In this document: piece after piece, positions 1 to 7,770 of the stretch
How positions within the stretch are numbered: position 1 is the stretch's first letter
How the letters are laid out: every line of letters starts with the position of its first letter
Assembly: GCA_015066705.1 (NCBI GenBank)
Contig: SVNV01000015.1
Location: 1-50,079, forward strand
From: Ruminococcus sp.
GTDB lineage: Bacteria > Bacillota > Clostridia > Oscillospirales > Ruminococcaceae
Reading direction: 5' to 3'
Length of the DNA stretch: 50,079 nt
Position numbers and translations under genes: made by a program
The notes under the pieces: model-generated
What the model saw: only the letters and a program-made list of their open reading frames with translations
Database searches by the model: none
Told to the model about the DNA's origin: nothing

Positions 1-204
1 ATTAAAATCATGCGGTTTCAATACGTTATGAGGTATTAACGGTCGTTTCCAAACGGTATCCCTCTCTGATAGGCAGGTTCCTCACGTGTTACTCACCCGT
101 CCGCCACTAAGTTTTAAAAGTAAACTTCCAAAACTTCGTTCGACTTGCATGTGTTAAGCGTGCCGCCAGCGTTCGTCCTGAGCCAGGATCAAACTCTTAA
201 TTAA
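1..204 (-). rRNA. rrs: 16S ribosomal RNA, 5' end (partial)
   Basis: The reverse complement contains the universal 16S 5' region: the bacterial 27F primer site lies at 178-197, followed by the conserved stretch ending in CAAGTCGAACG and the segment around GGCGGACGGGTGAGTAAC. The mature 5' end is placed at about 204 by analogy with E. coli, seven nucleotides before AGAGTTTGAT. The gene runs off the left edge, so only about 200 nt are present. The variable region resembles Ruminococcus-group sequences from memory, which is only an approximate placement. Confidence 0.97.
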
Positions 205-408
205 AGTTGTATATCAAATCGGTTACCCCGACTTGTTATCCTGTTTCAGTTTTCACTGACTGTGCATTATTTTTTGGTCTTTTGCTTGACCTTCTTTAGA
301 ATTACTCAAAAGTAATTTCCAAGGGTTGGTTATTCTTCGTCTTTGTTCAATTTTCAAAGTGCTGTGTGATACCTTTAAATCACCACTCCCTCTCGAGAGT
401 GCTTATCT
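205..408 (-). other. 16S rRNA leader with boxA-like antitermination element
   Basis: This is the transcribed leader between the rRNA promoters and the mature 16S 5' end; no gene is seen. On the minus strand it contains AGCACTTTGAAAATTGAACA (343-362), the CTTTGAAAA-type element that Firmicutes carry in rRNA leaders and spacers near the antitermination and processing signals. A short palindrome CTCTCGAGAG lies near 391-400, just after the promoter. Confidence 0.6.
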
Positions 409-437
409 ATTATATCACTTATTTTCACCTTTGTCAA
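409..437 (-). promoter_or_regulatory. rRNA promoter P2 (sigma-A consensus)
   Basis: On the minus strand TTGACA (437-432) is followed after exactly 17 nt by TATAAT (414-409), a perfect match to both hexamers. It reads toward the 16S gene. Confidence 0.9.
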
Positions 438-473
438 GAGTTTTTTATTACCTTTTATCGGTATTTTTTACTC

Positions 474-522
474 TCGCCTCAGGCGACTTTATTATATTAA
501 CATAAACGCCACTCAAAGTCAA
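474..522 (-). promoter_or_regulatory. rRNA promoter P1 (upstream tandem promoter) with inverted repeat
   Basis: On the minus strand TTGACT (522-517), a 17-nt spacer and TAATAT (499-494) form a second promoter about 85 nt upstream of P2. Tandem promoters are usual for rRNA operons. A 6-bp inverted repeat TCGCCT/AGGCGA with a 1-nt centre (474-486) lies immediately downstream, near the expected start of P1 transcripts. Confidence 0.75.
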
Positions 523-632
523 GGCAAAAACTGAAAAAAATTGCTTTTTGTCGAATGTCACAACTTGCCACAAAATCGACATAATAAACTATACAATATT
601 GCTATCAGCTTTAAAAATCCACCGAAAAACCG

Positions 633-664
633 TACAAAAAAGGACCGACAGCCGTCAGTCCTTT
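633..664 (-). terminator. Rho-independent terminator after the aro operon
   Basis: Minus-strand hairpin AAAGGACTGAC / GTCGGTCCTTT with a 4-nt loop (arms 664-654 and 649-639), followed by a T run. It overlaps the stop codon of the DUF4364 gene and closes the aroB-aroA-aroC transcript. Confidence 0.85.
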
Positions 665-1233
665 ATATTAGGAACATATTCCTCATTATCAAGCACAAAA
701 TCCATAATCTTTCCGTAGAAAGCCTGAGGATTCATACGAATCTTACTTTTAATAAGCTCAGCCTGCTCCATATCCGGTGCGAATAAAGTAAGCTCCATAA
801 GCTTCATATCATTATCCACGCAGACACATTTAATTTCACAGCCCTTTTCATTTTCAACCGTTTCAAAGCTTACTGTATTTTCGTTTTTAAGTCTTGCAAA
901 AAGCCTGAGTCCCTCCGCAAGAATTTTTTCTCTGGCAGACTTAGGTGCCATTGTTTTGAATTCCTCAGCACCGTTTCTTCCCTTTTCGGTGAGCTCGTAA
1001 TAATTTTCGCCGTCAATGGTTGTTTCTAAAATCAATCCGTTTTCCAGCATAGACTCAACAGCGTGGTTATAGGTGAAATAATTCACTATATTTCCGCCTG
1101 TTGCGATTTCCAGAAGCTGTGTTGGTGTAACCCCTCTCTGCACCTTATTCAAAAAGTAGCAGAGAAGAATTTTCACGGCATATATATCGTCGATATTATT
1201 CATATCAGAAAAGTCAAAATTAGAAAATTTCAC
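655..1233 (-). CDS. DUF4364 family protein
   Basis: A 192-residue protein that matches the DUF4364 family, known mainly from Clostridia and of unproven function. The N-terminal half (about residues 15-85) reads as a winged-helix fold, with a helix-rich stretch around YFTYNHAVESMLENGLI and a beta wing around YYELTEKG; this suggests a DNA-binding or regulatory role. The C-terminal half is a mixed alpha/beta domain. Translation starts at GTG, since AGGAG stands 7 nt before it and no ATG fits. It is the last gene of the aro operon, 12 nt after aroC, and its stop lies in the terminator. The family call is recognition from sequence; regulation of the aro genes by it is only a possibility. Confidence 0.8.
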   Translation of the reverse strand: MKFSNFDFSDMNNIDDIYAVKILLCYFLNKVQRGVTPTQLLEIATGGNIVNYFTYNHAVESMLENGLILETTIDGENYYELTEKGRNGAEEFKTMAPKSAREKILAEGLRLFARLKNENTVSFETVENEKGCEIKCVCVDNDMKLMELTLFAPDMEQAELIKSKIRMNPQAFYGKIMDFVLDNEEYVPNIKD

Positions 1234-1245
1234 GAAAAATCTCCT

Positions 1246-2337
1246 TTAGAAATTAGGATAATCAAGCATATGAGAAAGAATCGCAAGATTGACAGCCGCC
1301 TCAACAACCGGAACAGCTCTTGGCACCACGCAAGGGTCATGTCTGCCTTTGATTTCAAGAGTGCTGTTTGTCATATTGCTCAAATCTACAGTATTCTGTG
1401 GTTTTGAAATTGAAGGTGTAGGCTTGAACGCAACCCTAATAGTAATCGGCATTCCGGAAGTAATACCGCCCAGAATTCCGCCGTGGTTATTTGTTCTTGT
1501 AACAACGTGTCCTACTTCGTTTACATAAAACTCGTCGTTGTTTTCGCTTCCCAGCATTTTAGCACTATTGAAGCCAACGCCGAATTCAAGTCCCTTAACT
1601 GCAGGAATTCCGAAAATAAGCTGAGCAATACTATTTTCAATTCCGTCAAACATAGGGCTACCGATACCGGCCGGAACATTTATTGAAACACATTCAACAA
1701 CTCCTCCTACGCTATCTCCGAAGGAAGCCGCCTTTTCAATTTCGGCAATCATCTTCTTACCCTTTGCTTCGTTTATAACAGGAAATTCATTTCCACGCAT
1801 TTTAACAATCTTATCTCTTGTTACAGAAATAGGGTCGATTGAATCGTCCTTTACTCCATGAACTTCAAGAATATGTGCACCTGTATAAATTCCTCTTTTT
1901 TCGAGAATCTGTCCTGCTACTGCACCTGCAAAGCAAAGTGGCGCAGTAAGTCTGCCAGAAAAATGTCCTCCGCCTCTTACATCATTAAAGCCACTATATC
2001 TCAATGCTCCTGTGTAATCAGCATGGCCAGGTCTTGCAAGGCGTGAAATATTCTGATAATCCTGAGAATGAGTATCGGTATTATTTATAAAAGCACAAAG
2101 AGGTGTGCCTGTGGTTTTATTGTTTAAAAATCCTGACAGAATCTGTGGCATATCGCTTTCACGACGCTGTGTAGAAGTCTTGTTCTTCTTTGGTGCACGT
2201 CTTGCCATAAACTCAACAAGCTTATCAATGTCAATATATTCTCCGGCAGGAATATTATCCATAACAACTCCGATTGCAGGTCCGTGACTTTCCCCGAAAA
2301 TCTGCACGCTGATATTATGATTCCAAACTGATGACAT
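1246..2337 (-). CDS. aroC: Chorismate synthase
   Basis: Catalyses the last common step of aromatic synthesis, conversion of 5-enolpyruvylshikimate 3-phosphate to chorismate, using reduced FMN. The 363 residues agree with the usual family length. Signature segments are visible: the N-terminal GESHGPAIGVV (about 15-25), the SRLARPGHADYTGALRYSGFND region and RGGGHFSGRLTA (about 120-132), and the C-terminal GRHDPCVVPRAVPVVEA. Cofactor-binding histidines are present in these blocks. Start ATG has GGAGG 7 nt upstream. It lies 23 nt after aroA, in the order aroB-x-aroA-aroC, and supplies chorismate for Phe, Tyr and Trp. Confidence 0.97.
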   Translation of the reverse strand: MSSVWNHNISVQIFGESHGPAIGVVMDNIPAGEYIDIDKLVEFMARRAPKKNKTSTQRRESDMPQILSGFLNNKTTGTPLCAFINNTDTHSQDYQNISRLARPGHADYTGALRYSGFNDVRGGGHFSGRLTAPLCFAGAVAGQILEKRGIYTGAHILEVHGVKDDSIDPISVTRDKIVKMRGNEFPVINEAKGKKMIAEIEKAASFGDSVGGVVECVSINVPAGIGSPMFDGIENSIAQLIFGIPAVKGLEFGVGFNSAKMLGSENNDEFYVNEVGHVVTRTNNHGGILGGITSGMPITIRVAFKPTPSISKPQNTVDLSNMTNSTLEIKGRHDPCVVPRAVPVVEAAVNLAILSHMLDYPNF

Positions 2338-2360
2338 TTAAATTCCTCCAATCAAAATTG

Positions 2361-3587
2361 TTAAATCTCAATAAAAACTCCGCCGAGGCTTTTAAAAACC
2401 TGCCAGAAGTCAGGATAGGATTTACTTACACACTGAGCATCTCTTATAATAAGTGACTCTGTACATTTCTGAGACGCTATCGCCATTGACATAGCAATTC
2501 TATGGTCGTTATAGCTCGAAACCTCGCCTCCCGACAGCTTTTCAACGCCTGTAATCACAAGCTTGTCTGTAAAGGCTTCTACCTTCCCGCCCAATTTGTT
2601 CAAGCATTCAGATATTGCTTCAAGTCTGTCGCATTCCTTTATACGAAGCCTTGAAACGTTATAAATCTCTGAAACTCCGTCACAAAAACACCCAAGCACC
2701 GTTAAAATAGGCACAAGGTCAGGTATATCTGAACAATCAAGCTTGAATGGTTTCAGACTACCTTTTTTATTATACACTATTTCTTTGCAAATTTCAACAA
2801 TTTTCTTATCGCCCTGAGCACTTTCCTCAGAAAGTCCACTTATCGAAACATTTCCGCCGAGGGAATTAGCAACATAGAAGAATGCCGACTGTGAATAGTC
2901 GCCCTCGCACACCATACTGCAAAGCTTATATTTCTGTCCACCTTTTATATAGTATCCATTTTTGGTCTCAGAAATAACCACTCCGAATTTATTCATAGCG
3001 TCGATAGTTATATCAACATAAGGCTTTGATTCAAGGTGTGAGGTAAGCTCGATTTCGCTGTCCTCATCAAGAAGTGAAAGTCCAAGCATAAGTCCCGTAA
3101 TAAACTGTGAAGAAATATCTCCACCGATTTTATAAAGACCTGCTGTCATCTTCCCCGAAACTGAAAAAGGCATTGTATTATTATAGTCAAAGCTGACATT
3201 ATGACAAGGCAGAGCTTCAAGGTATGGTGTTATAGGTCTTTCAGGAAGCTTTCCCTCGCCGTGAAATTCAGTTTCAATGCCAAGTGCTGTTGCAACAGGA
3301 ATTAAAAACCTCAGAGTTGAGCCTGATTCACAGCAGTCAACCACAGCTTTTTTGGGAATTTCACCTGTTCCGTCAACATACGCTTTTCCGTCTTTAAGGG
3401 TAATATCTGCACCAAAAGCCTTCATAGCAGAGGCTGTTGCGATAATGTCCTTTGATGGCGCAATATTTTCAATAACAGACCTTCCGTCAGCAAAGGCAGC
3501 GCAGATAATAAGTCTGTGTGCAACGCTTTTTGACGGTGGCACCGTCACCTTTCCCGAAAGCCTGTTAGGTGTGATTTTTATGTCCAT
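2361..3587 (-). CDS. aroA: 3-phosphoshikimate 1-carboxyvinyltransferase (EPSP synthase)
   Basis: Transfers the enolpyruvyl group from PEP to shikimate 3-phosphate. The 408-residue protein shows the N-terminal PPSKSVAHR motif (about 17-25) that binds shikimate phosphate, the ESGSTLRFLIPVA block (about 87-99), GDISSQFITGLML, and the C-terminal block with RLRIKECDRLEAI and NDHRIAMSMAIA. It is somewhat shorter than the roughly 427-residue E. coli enzyme but all blocks are present. Start ATG follows GAGGAC at suitable spacing. It sits 9 nt after the small membrane protein gene and 23 nt before aroC. Confidence 0.97.
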   Translation of the reverse strand: MDIKITPNRLSGKVTVPPSKSVAHRLIICAAFADGRSVIENIAPSKDIIATASAMKAFGADITLKDGKAYVDGTGEIPKKAVVDCCESGSTLRFLIPVATALGIETEFHGEGKLPERPITPYLEALPCHNVSFDYNNTMPFSVSGKMTAGLYKIGGDISSQFITGLMLGLSLLDEDSEIELTSHLESKPYVDITIDAMNKFGVVISETKNGYYIKGGQKYKLCSMVCEGDYSQSAFFYVANSLGGNVSISGLSEESAQGDKKIVEICKEIVYNKKGSLKPFKLDCSDIPDLVPILTVLGCFCDGVSEIYNVSRLRIKECDRLEAISECLNKLGGKVEAFTDKLVITGVEKLSGGEVSSYNDHRIAMSMAIASQKCTESLIIRDAQCVSKSYPDFWQVFKSLGGVFIEI

Positions 3588-3596
3588 AAAAAGTCC

Positions 3597-3875
3597 TCAT
3601 CTCGATTTTATCAATTTCACGGTTTGTTTGATAATAAAGATTACCAGAACCAAATCAAATACAAAAATAATAATTCCTACTGCCAATATTTTTTTAAGCA
3701 TAATCAAGCCTAACAAGCCAATTACCGCAACACCTGCAAGCATTACCACAATCAGCAAAAACGCCAGCATAATTCTTAACGGCTTTGGCATTTCTCTATT
3801 TCTCACAACCTCATCTGCACCGTTAAAAAGAAGCTCAAGCACAAGTTCCACAACTATTTCAACAAGGTATCCCAT
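3597..3875 (-). CDS. Small two-helix membrane protein inside the aro operon
   Basis: I do not recognise this 92-residue protein. It has an acidic/hydrophobic N-terminal stretch (residues 4-20), a short polar segment with RNREMPKP, then two strongly hydrophobic helices at roughly 34-58 and 64-84, ending in the basic tail KQTVKLIKSR. The ATG begins 1 nt after the aroB stop (TAATATG), with AAAGGA in the 3' end of aroB, so it is probably translationally coupled to aroB. The aroA start follows 9 nt after its stop. The tight packing argues that it is a real gene. No function is assigned. Confidence 0.7.
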   Translation of the reverse strand: MGYLVEIVVELVLELLFNGADEVVRNREMPKPLRIMLAFLLIVVMLAGVAVIGLLGLIMLKKILAVGIIIFVFDLVLVIFIIKQTVKLIKSR

Positions 3876-3876
3876 A

Positions 3877-4986
3877 TTACATTTCCTTTATTATTTCAGC
3901 GATTTCGTCCTCTGCAATTTCCTTTGCATAAACATTATCACCAAAAGCCATAACGTCACCGATTTCCTTCTGGAAAACAAATCTCAGCTTACCGTTTCTC
4001 ACCTTTTTATCGGTATAAAGCTTTTTAACAAGGGCTGTCTTGTCAATATACTCAGGAATCTTTACAGGAAGCTTTGCTCTTTCATAAAGAGCAATAACCC
4101 TCTCTGCATTTTCCTTTGAGATAAATCCAAGCTTTTCCCCAAGCTTAACCTGTGCTACCATTCCGATCGAAAGCGCCTCGCCGTGCAAAAGCTGATAGTC
4201 GCTTACAGTTTCGATAGCTCTGCCAACAGTATGACCTAAATTTAAAATCTCACGAAGTCCGCTTTCCCTCTCGTCCTGCATAACCACATTATACTTGATT
4301 TCACAGTTTTTGTTTGCAATATATTCGCAAGTCTTAATATCAAACTCAAAAATCTTTTCGATATTTTCTTCAAGAAAATCAAACATCAAAGCGTCACCAA
4401 GACAGGCGTGCTTTATTGTTTCGGAAAGCCCGCTTGAAAGCTGTCTTTCAGGTAAAGTTTTCCATGTGTCAATGTCTATGTAAACCTTTTTTGGCTGGTT
4501 AAAAAGCCCGATAAGGTTTGTAGCCAGAGGTGTGTCAACAGCTGTCTTTCCACCAACTGACGCATCAGCTGCCGAAAGAAGTGTTGTAGCGTAGTTTATA
4601 AATGGCACTCCACGTCCGTATGTGCCTGCAAGGAAACCTGAAAGGTCAGTTACGACTCCACCACCAAGTGCAATTACGCAACAGTCACGACGAAATCCCA
4701 TACTCAACATACTGTCCTCAATGAAAGCCTTGGTTTCTCTTGTTTTTGATTTTTCGCCCTCAGGAAAAACAAAAAGTTCAGCCTCAAAACCTGCTTCAAC
4801 AAGGCTTTTGTGAAGCTTTTCTCCGTAAAGGTCAAAAACTTTACTGTCGGTAATTACTGCGAATTTACGCACTTTTCCTACAAGTCCGTTTTTCAAATCA
4901 TTTATAAGGGTATCAAAAAGCCCGTGACCTATTTCAATATCATAAGAGTCGTCAACAACTCGCTTCAACTGACAATTAAACTTCAT
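3877..4986 (-). CDS. aroB: 3-dehydroquinate synthase
   Basis: Converts DAHP to 3-dehydroquinate using NAD+ and a divalent metal. Family signatures: PEGEKSKTRE (NAD region), ALGGGVVTDLSGFLAGTYGRGVPFI (written here only as the conserved GGG(V)VTDL..GF..A..YRG-type block), TTLLSAADASVGGKTAVD, NLIGLFNQPKKV, and the metal-binding histidines in the LNLGHTVGRAIE and LLHGEALSIGM segments. I chose the ATG at 4986 (369 residues, starting MKFNCQL); an in-frame upstream codon at 5037 would overlap the previous gene by 35 nt and lacks a good ribosome site, while AAGG stands before the chosen start. It lies 16 nt after the LURP-like gene. Confidence 0.96.
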   Translation of the reverse strand: MKFNCQLKRVVDDSYDIEIGHGLFDTLINDLKNGLVGKVRKFAVITDSKVFDLYGEKLHKSLVEAGFEAELFVFPEGEKSKTRETKAFIEDSMLSMGFRRDCCVIALGGGVVTDLSGFLAGTYGRGVPFINYATTLLSAADASVGGKTAVDTPLATNLIGLFNQPKKVYIDIDTWKTLPERQLSSGLSETIKHACLGDALMFDFLEENIEKIFEFDIKTCEYIANKNCEIKYNVVMQDERESGLREILNLGHTVGRAIETVSDYQLLHGEALSIGMVAQVKLGEKLGFISKENAERVIALYERAKLPVKIPEYIDKTALVKKLYTDKKVRNGKLRFVFQKEIGDVMAFGDNVYAKEIAEDEIAEIIKEM

Positions 4987-5002
4987 AAAATCAATCCTTA
5001 TC

Positions 5003-5470
5003 TTAATTTCTTGAGCATTTTTCAGCGTCAATAGCAAGCGCTATCATAACAGCGTCAAGCACATCTCTTTCGTCATTTATATAACACTGGTATGTATCAG
5101 AAAGTCTGAAAATCTCCTTAGTAACCTGCATAACCTTACGCTGTCCGTCATAAACGGAATAGTCCCATTCCAGAATATCTCCGTCAATTTCCCAGTCCTT
5201 ATAGTCAAGGTCGAATTTTGGAATAAAAAACGTAAATCTTTTACTGATACAGCCTACATAATATCCGTGAATATATATTTCAAATCTCGGCAGAAAGCTC
5301 ATAATTTTCTCTTTTAACATACCCACTTCGTTTCCGTATGCGTCATAAACAAGGAAGGTATGCCCCCACGCAAGCTTACCTTTAACAGTAAAAACAACGT
5401 TTCCGTATTCGTCGGTAATGTCATAGCTGTCGAGCAATTTAAAAAGCTTTTGTTTTACCTGCAAAATCAT
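5003..5470 (-). CDS. LURP-one-related (tubby-like fold) family protein
   Basis: A 155-residue protein that resembles the LURP-one-related/DUF567 family: a short N-terminal segment ILQVKQKLF, the turn YDITDEYGNVVFTVKGK, repeated beta strands such as YDAYGNEVGMLKEKIMSFLPRFEIYI, and the C-terminal DERDVLDAVMIALAIDAE helix that closes the barrel. Relatives include plant LURP1 and phospholipid-scramblase-like proteins; bacterial members have no firm function. The ATG at 5470 is preferred (GGAAG 8 nt upstream); the upstream TTG at 5485 has no ribosome site. It is the first gene behind the promoter at 5503-5531 and lies 16 nt before aroB. Its link with the shikimate pathway is unexplained. Confidence 0.75.
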   Translation of the reverse strand: MILQVKQKLFKLLDSYDITDEYGNVVFTVKGKLAWGHTFLVYDAYGNEVGMLKEKIMSFLPRFEIYIHGYYVGCISKRFTFFIPKFDLDYKDWEIDGDILEWDYSVYDGQRKVMQVTKEIFRLSDTYQCYINDERDVLDAVMIALAIDAEKCSRN

Positions 5471-5502
5471 TACAATCACTTCCAAATAAAAAATACACCA
5501 GA

Positions 5503-5531
5503 ATTATACCACATTTTTCAAATTTTGTAAA
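5503..5531 (-). promoter_or_regulatory. Sigma-A promoter of the LURP-aroB-aroA-aroC operon
   Basis: Minus-strand TTTACA (5531-5526), 17-nt spacer, TATAAT (5508-5503), about 35 nt before the ATG of the LURP-like gene. With the terminator after aroF it makes the downstream aro genes at least partly independent of the aroF attenuator. Confidence 0.75.
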
Positions 5532-5559
5532 CCAAAAAAGGCAGATAAACTGCCCTTTT
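5529..5559 (-). terminator. Terminator after aroF
   Basis: Minus-strand hairpin with arms AAAAGGGCAG (5559-5550) and CTGCCTTTTT (5544-5535), one G-U pair, a 5-nt loop and a T run. It lies between the aroF stop and the next promoter. Confidence 0.7.
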
Positions 5560-5566
5560 CAAGTGA

Positions 5567-6583
5567 TTAAATATCAAGTGGCTTTCCGCAGAATTCTGAC
5601 ATGGCCTTGATTTTTCTCATTGTTTCCTTGAACTGTTCAGGAGTAAGTGACTGTGCACCGTCACTCCATGCATTCTTAGGGTCGTTGTGAACTTCAATTT
5701 CCAGAGCGTCACAGCCTGAAGCTACTGCTGCAAGTGACATTGGTTCAACGAGCTTAGCAATACCTGTTGCGTGTGATGGGTCAATTACAACAGGAAGGTG
5801 TGAGTGGTGCTTCAGAAGCGGAACTGCTGAGAGGTCAAGAGTATTTCTTGTCTTTGGTTCAAAGGTTCTGATACCCCTTTCACAGAGAATTACCTTTGAG
5901 TTTCCACCTGCCATAATGTATTCAGCAGACATAAGAAGCTCCTGCAATGTGCTTGAAAGTCCTCTCTTCAAAAGAACAGGCTTGTCGCTGTTTCCAAGCT
6001 CTTTGAGAAGTGTGAAGTTCTGCATATTTCTTGCACCAACCTGCACAATGTCAACATCAGCGAAAAGGTCAAGGTCAGAAAGGTCCATAATTTCAGTAAC
6101 GATTGGAAGTCCTGTGATTTCTCTTGCCTTAATGAGAAGGTTAATTCCTTCCTTACCAAGTCCCTGGAATGCGTAAGGTGAAGTTCTTGGCTTGAAAGCA
6201 CCACCTCTGAGCATTGTTGCACCTGCCTCCTTGACAGCGATAGCAGTCTGTAAAATCTGGTCTTCGCATTCAACAGAGCAAGGTCCTGCGATAACGTTAA
6301 GATTTCCGCCACCGAGCTTTCTGCCTCTTACTTCGATAACTGTATCATCTGGGTGAAAACGTCTGTTAGCATTCTTATATGGTTCCTGAACACGCTTAAC
6401 CTGTTCAACAATATCCTTAGCCTGTACTGATTCAACGTCAATTCTTGTTGTGTCGCCGATAAGTCCGATAATTCTCTGGTGAACGCCGTTTACGAGATTT
6501 GTTTTAACGCCAAATCCCGACACCCACTCCACGAGCTCGTCAATCTGTTTTTCCTGTGCATTGTCCTTTAAGATAATAATCAT
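5567..6583 (-). CDS. aroF: 3-deoxy-7-phosphoheptulonate (DAHP) synthase, type I-beta with N-terminal ferredoxin-like domain
   Basis: First committed enzyme of aromatic synthesis, condensing PEP and erythrose 4-phosphate. The 338 residues comprise a small N-terminal regulatory-type domain (about 1-70; IIILKDNAQEKQIDELV, GDTT) as in the Thermotoga/Clostridia type, then the KDSA/DAHP TIM barrel. Barrel motifs are AGPCSVE (metal/PEP region), LRGGAFKPRTSPYAFQG, the VGARNMQN block, PVLLKRG, ICERGIRTFE and the VIDPSHATG metal site. The ATG at 6583 has GGAGG 8 nt upstream; an in-frame TTG at 6598 is rejected. It is transcribed behind a Phe-rich leader peptide and an attenuator-type hairpin, so feedback by aminoacyl-tRNA supply is likely in addition to allosteric control. 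Confidence 0.97.
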   Translation of the reverse strand: MIIILKDNAQEKQIDELVEWVSGFGVKTNLVNGVHQRIIGLIGDTTRIDVESVQAKDIVEQVKRVQEPYKNANRRFHPDDTVIEVRGRKLGGGNLNVIAGPCSVECEDQILQTAIAVKEAGATMLRGGAFKPRTSPYAFQGLGKEGINLLIKAREITGLPIVTEIMDLSDLDLFADVDIVQVGARNMQNFTLLKELGNSDKPVLLKRGLSSTLQELLMSAEYIMAGGNSKVILCERGIRTFEPKTRNTLDLSAVPLLKHHSHLPVVIDPSHATGIAKLVEPMSLAAVASGCDALEIEVHNDPKNAWSDGAQSLTPEQFKETMRKIKAMSEFCGKPLDI

Positions 6584-6614
6584 TTTCTTTTCCTCCAAAA
6601 ATATAAATTCACAA

Positions 6615-6652
6615 CAAAAAATCCGTAGCCTTCCCTAAAAAGACTACGGATA
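6615..6652 (-). terminator. Attenuator terminator hairpin upstream of aroF
   Basis: Minus-strand stem ATCCGTAG (6651-6644) and CTACGGAT (6628-6621) with a 15-nt loop, followed by a T run (6621-6616), located between the leader peptide stop and aroF. The start of its 5' arm (TATCC, 6652-6648) can instead pair with GGATA (6680-6676), which begins at the last base of the leader stop codon. This gives a candidate antiterminator that excludes the terminator. The pairing is read by eye and not folded computationally. Confidence 0.8.
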
Positions 6653-6679
6653 ATATCTACAAGTAATATCTAAAATATC

Positions 6680-6796
6680 CTAACTTGCACACCTGTCGCA
6701 GTCTTTTATTACACGCCAAAAAAACTTGAAACCAAAAAAGCTCAAGCTAAAAAAGTATGTAAATGTAAAGACTAATGCAGATATTGAAGCTGTCAT
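6680..6796 (-). CDS. Phenylalanine-rich leader peptide of aroF
   Basis: A 38-codon ORF with ATG at 6796 and TAG at 6680, preceded by AAAGGA 10 nt upstream and located 55 nt after a consensus promoter. Nine of its residues are Phe (positions 10, 12, 15, 16, 20, 21, 23, 25, 26), with Tyr14 and Trp27 also present; 11 of 18 residues from 10 to 27 are aromatic. The ORF is followed by mutually exclusive hairpins and aroF. This is the layout of a ribosome-mediated attenuator: slow translation of Phe codons when charged tRNA-Phe is low would favour the antiterminator. A small inner stem CTTGA/TCAAG lies within the Phe codon region. There is no T-box sequence. The C-terminal part (KDCDRCAS) is polar and Cys-containing, of unknown significance. 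Confidence 0.8.
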   Translation of the reverse strand: MTASISALVFTFTYFFSLSFFGFKFFWRVIKDCDRCAS

Positions 6797-6840
6797 ACTT
6801 TAAAATTCCTTTCATTTTCTTTGTTGCTTTAACAGGGTAA

Positions 6841-6869
6841 ATTATACACCCATATTTTATATTTGTCAA
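6841..6869 (-). promoter_or_regulatory. Sigma-A promoter of the leader peptide and aroF
   Basis: Minus-strand TTGACA (6869-6864), 17-nt spacer and TATAAT (6846-6841): a perfect consensus promoter 45 nt before the leader peptide start codon. Confidence 0.9.
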
Positions 6870-6892
6870 GGGGTTTTGAAAATATTTTTTTC

Positions 6893-6921
6893 TTGATAAT
6901 TTCAGCCTAAAGTGATATACT
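6893..6921 (+). promoter_or_regulatory. Sigma-A promoter of the amidohydrolase gene
   Basis: TTGATA (6893-6898), 17-nt spacer, TATACT (6916-6921), 37 nt before the ATG. It is divergent from the aroF promoter, with 23 bp between the two -35 elements. Confidence 0.75.
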
Positions 6922-6958
6922 TATTTTTAGAATGTTTTTGTGAACCGAGGAATATAAA

Positions 6959-7762
6959 ATGAAAATTGACTTTCACACACACGCTTTTAATGAAAAAATT
7001 GCCGAAAAAGCAATTTCAAATTTAGAGGTAATTGCCGACATAAAGCCTTATACAAGAGGACTTGTTTCGCAGACTATTGAGCGAATGGACGAATGGGGTG
7101 TTGACAAGTCGGTGCTTTTACCTATTGCCACAAAGCCGTCACAGCAGACAATTATAAACAACTGGTCAAAGGAACAAAATTCAGGCAGAATTATTGCTTT
7201 CGGAAGTGTTCATCCTGACGCTGAGGACGCATTTTCAGAGCTTGAAAGAATCAAGGAAATGGGTCTTAAAGGAGTAAAGCTCCACCCTGACTATCAGGGC
7301 TTTGATATTGACGAAGAAAGGCTTTTTCCACTTTATAAAAAGATAGCCGAGCTTGGGCTTGTGTGCGTTTTTCACGCAGGCTATGACTGTTACAGTCCTG
7401 ACCACGTTCACGCAAGACCAGAGGCAAGTGCTAAGGTACACAAGGCTGTGCCTGAGATGAAAATGGTGCTTGCACACCTTGGTGGCTATCAGCACTGGGA
7501 TGATGTTTATACTCAAATTGCAGGACTTGAAGGGGAAATTTATCTTGACACTTCAATGTGTGCGGGTTATATTGATGATGAATTGTTCTTAAAAATCATC
7601 AGAAAGCATGGTGCTGACAGGATACTTTTTGCAAGTGACTGTCCTTGGTGTTCAGCTGGTGAAACCGTAAAACTCATTGAAAGAGTGGGTCTCACCGACG
7701 AAGAAAAGGAAATGATTTATCATAAAAACGCTGAAACCCTGTTAGGGATAATAGACAATTAA
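6959..7762 (+). CDS. Amidohydrolase family protein (metal-dependent TIM barrel hydrolase)
   Basis: A 267-residue protein of the amidohydrolase-2 type, which includes decarboxylases and lactonases. It begins with the metal-binding HxH motif (DFHTHAF, residues 4-10) and continues with VKLHPDYQGF (about 101-110), a barrel histidine in VFHAGYD, LAHLGG, and the C-terminal aspartate in RILFASDCPW. The substrate cannot be told from sequence. Start ATG follows CGAGGAAT. It is monocistronic, with its own promoter, and ends at two consecutive terminators before the convergent ktrA. Confidence 0.88.
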   Translation: MKIDFHTHAFNEKIAEKAISNLEVIADIKPYTRGLVSQTIERMDEWGVDKSVLLPIATKPSQQTIINNWSKEQNSGRIIAFGSVHPDAEDAFSELERIKEMGLKGVKLHPDYQGFDIDEERLFPLYKKIAELGLVCVFHAGYDCYSPDHVHARPEASAKVHKAVPEMKMVLAHLGGYQHWDDVYTQIAGLEGEIYLDTSMCAGYIDDELFLKIIRKHGADRILFASDCPWCSAGETVKLIERVGLTDEEKEMIYHKNAETLLGIIDN

Positions 7763-7770
7763 CAATTCAA

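Noticed and set aside
541-786. Short plus-strand ORF near the rRNA leader
   Set aside because: It runs antisense over the DUF4364 gene end and its terminator, has no ribosome site and no recognisable features.
6600-6840. T-box riboswitch upstream of aroF
   Set aside because: No T-box core (AGGGTGGNACCGCG type) is present; the Phe-rich ORF explains the layout better.
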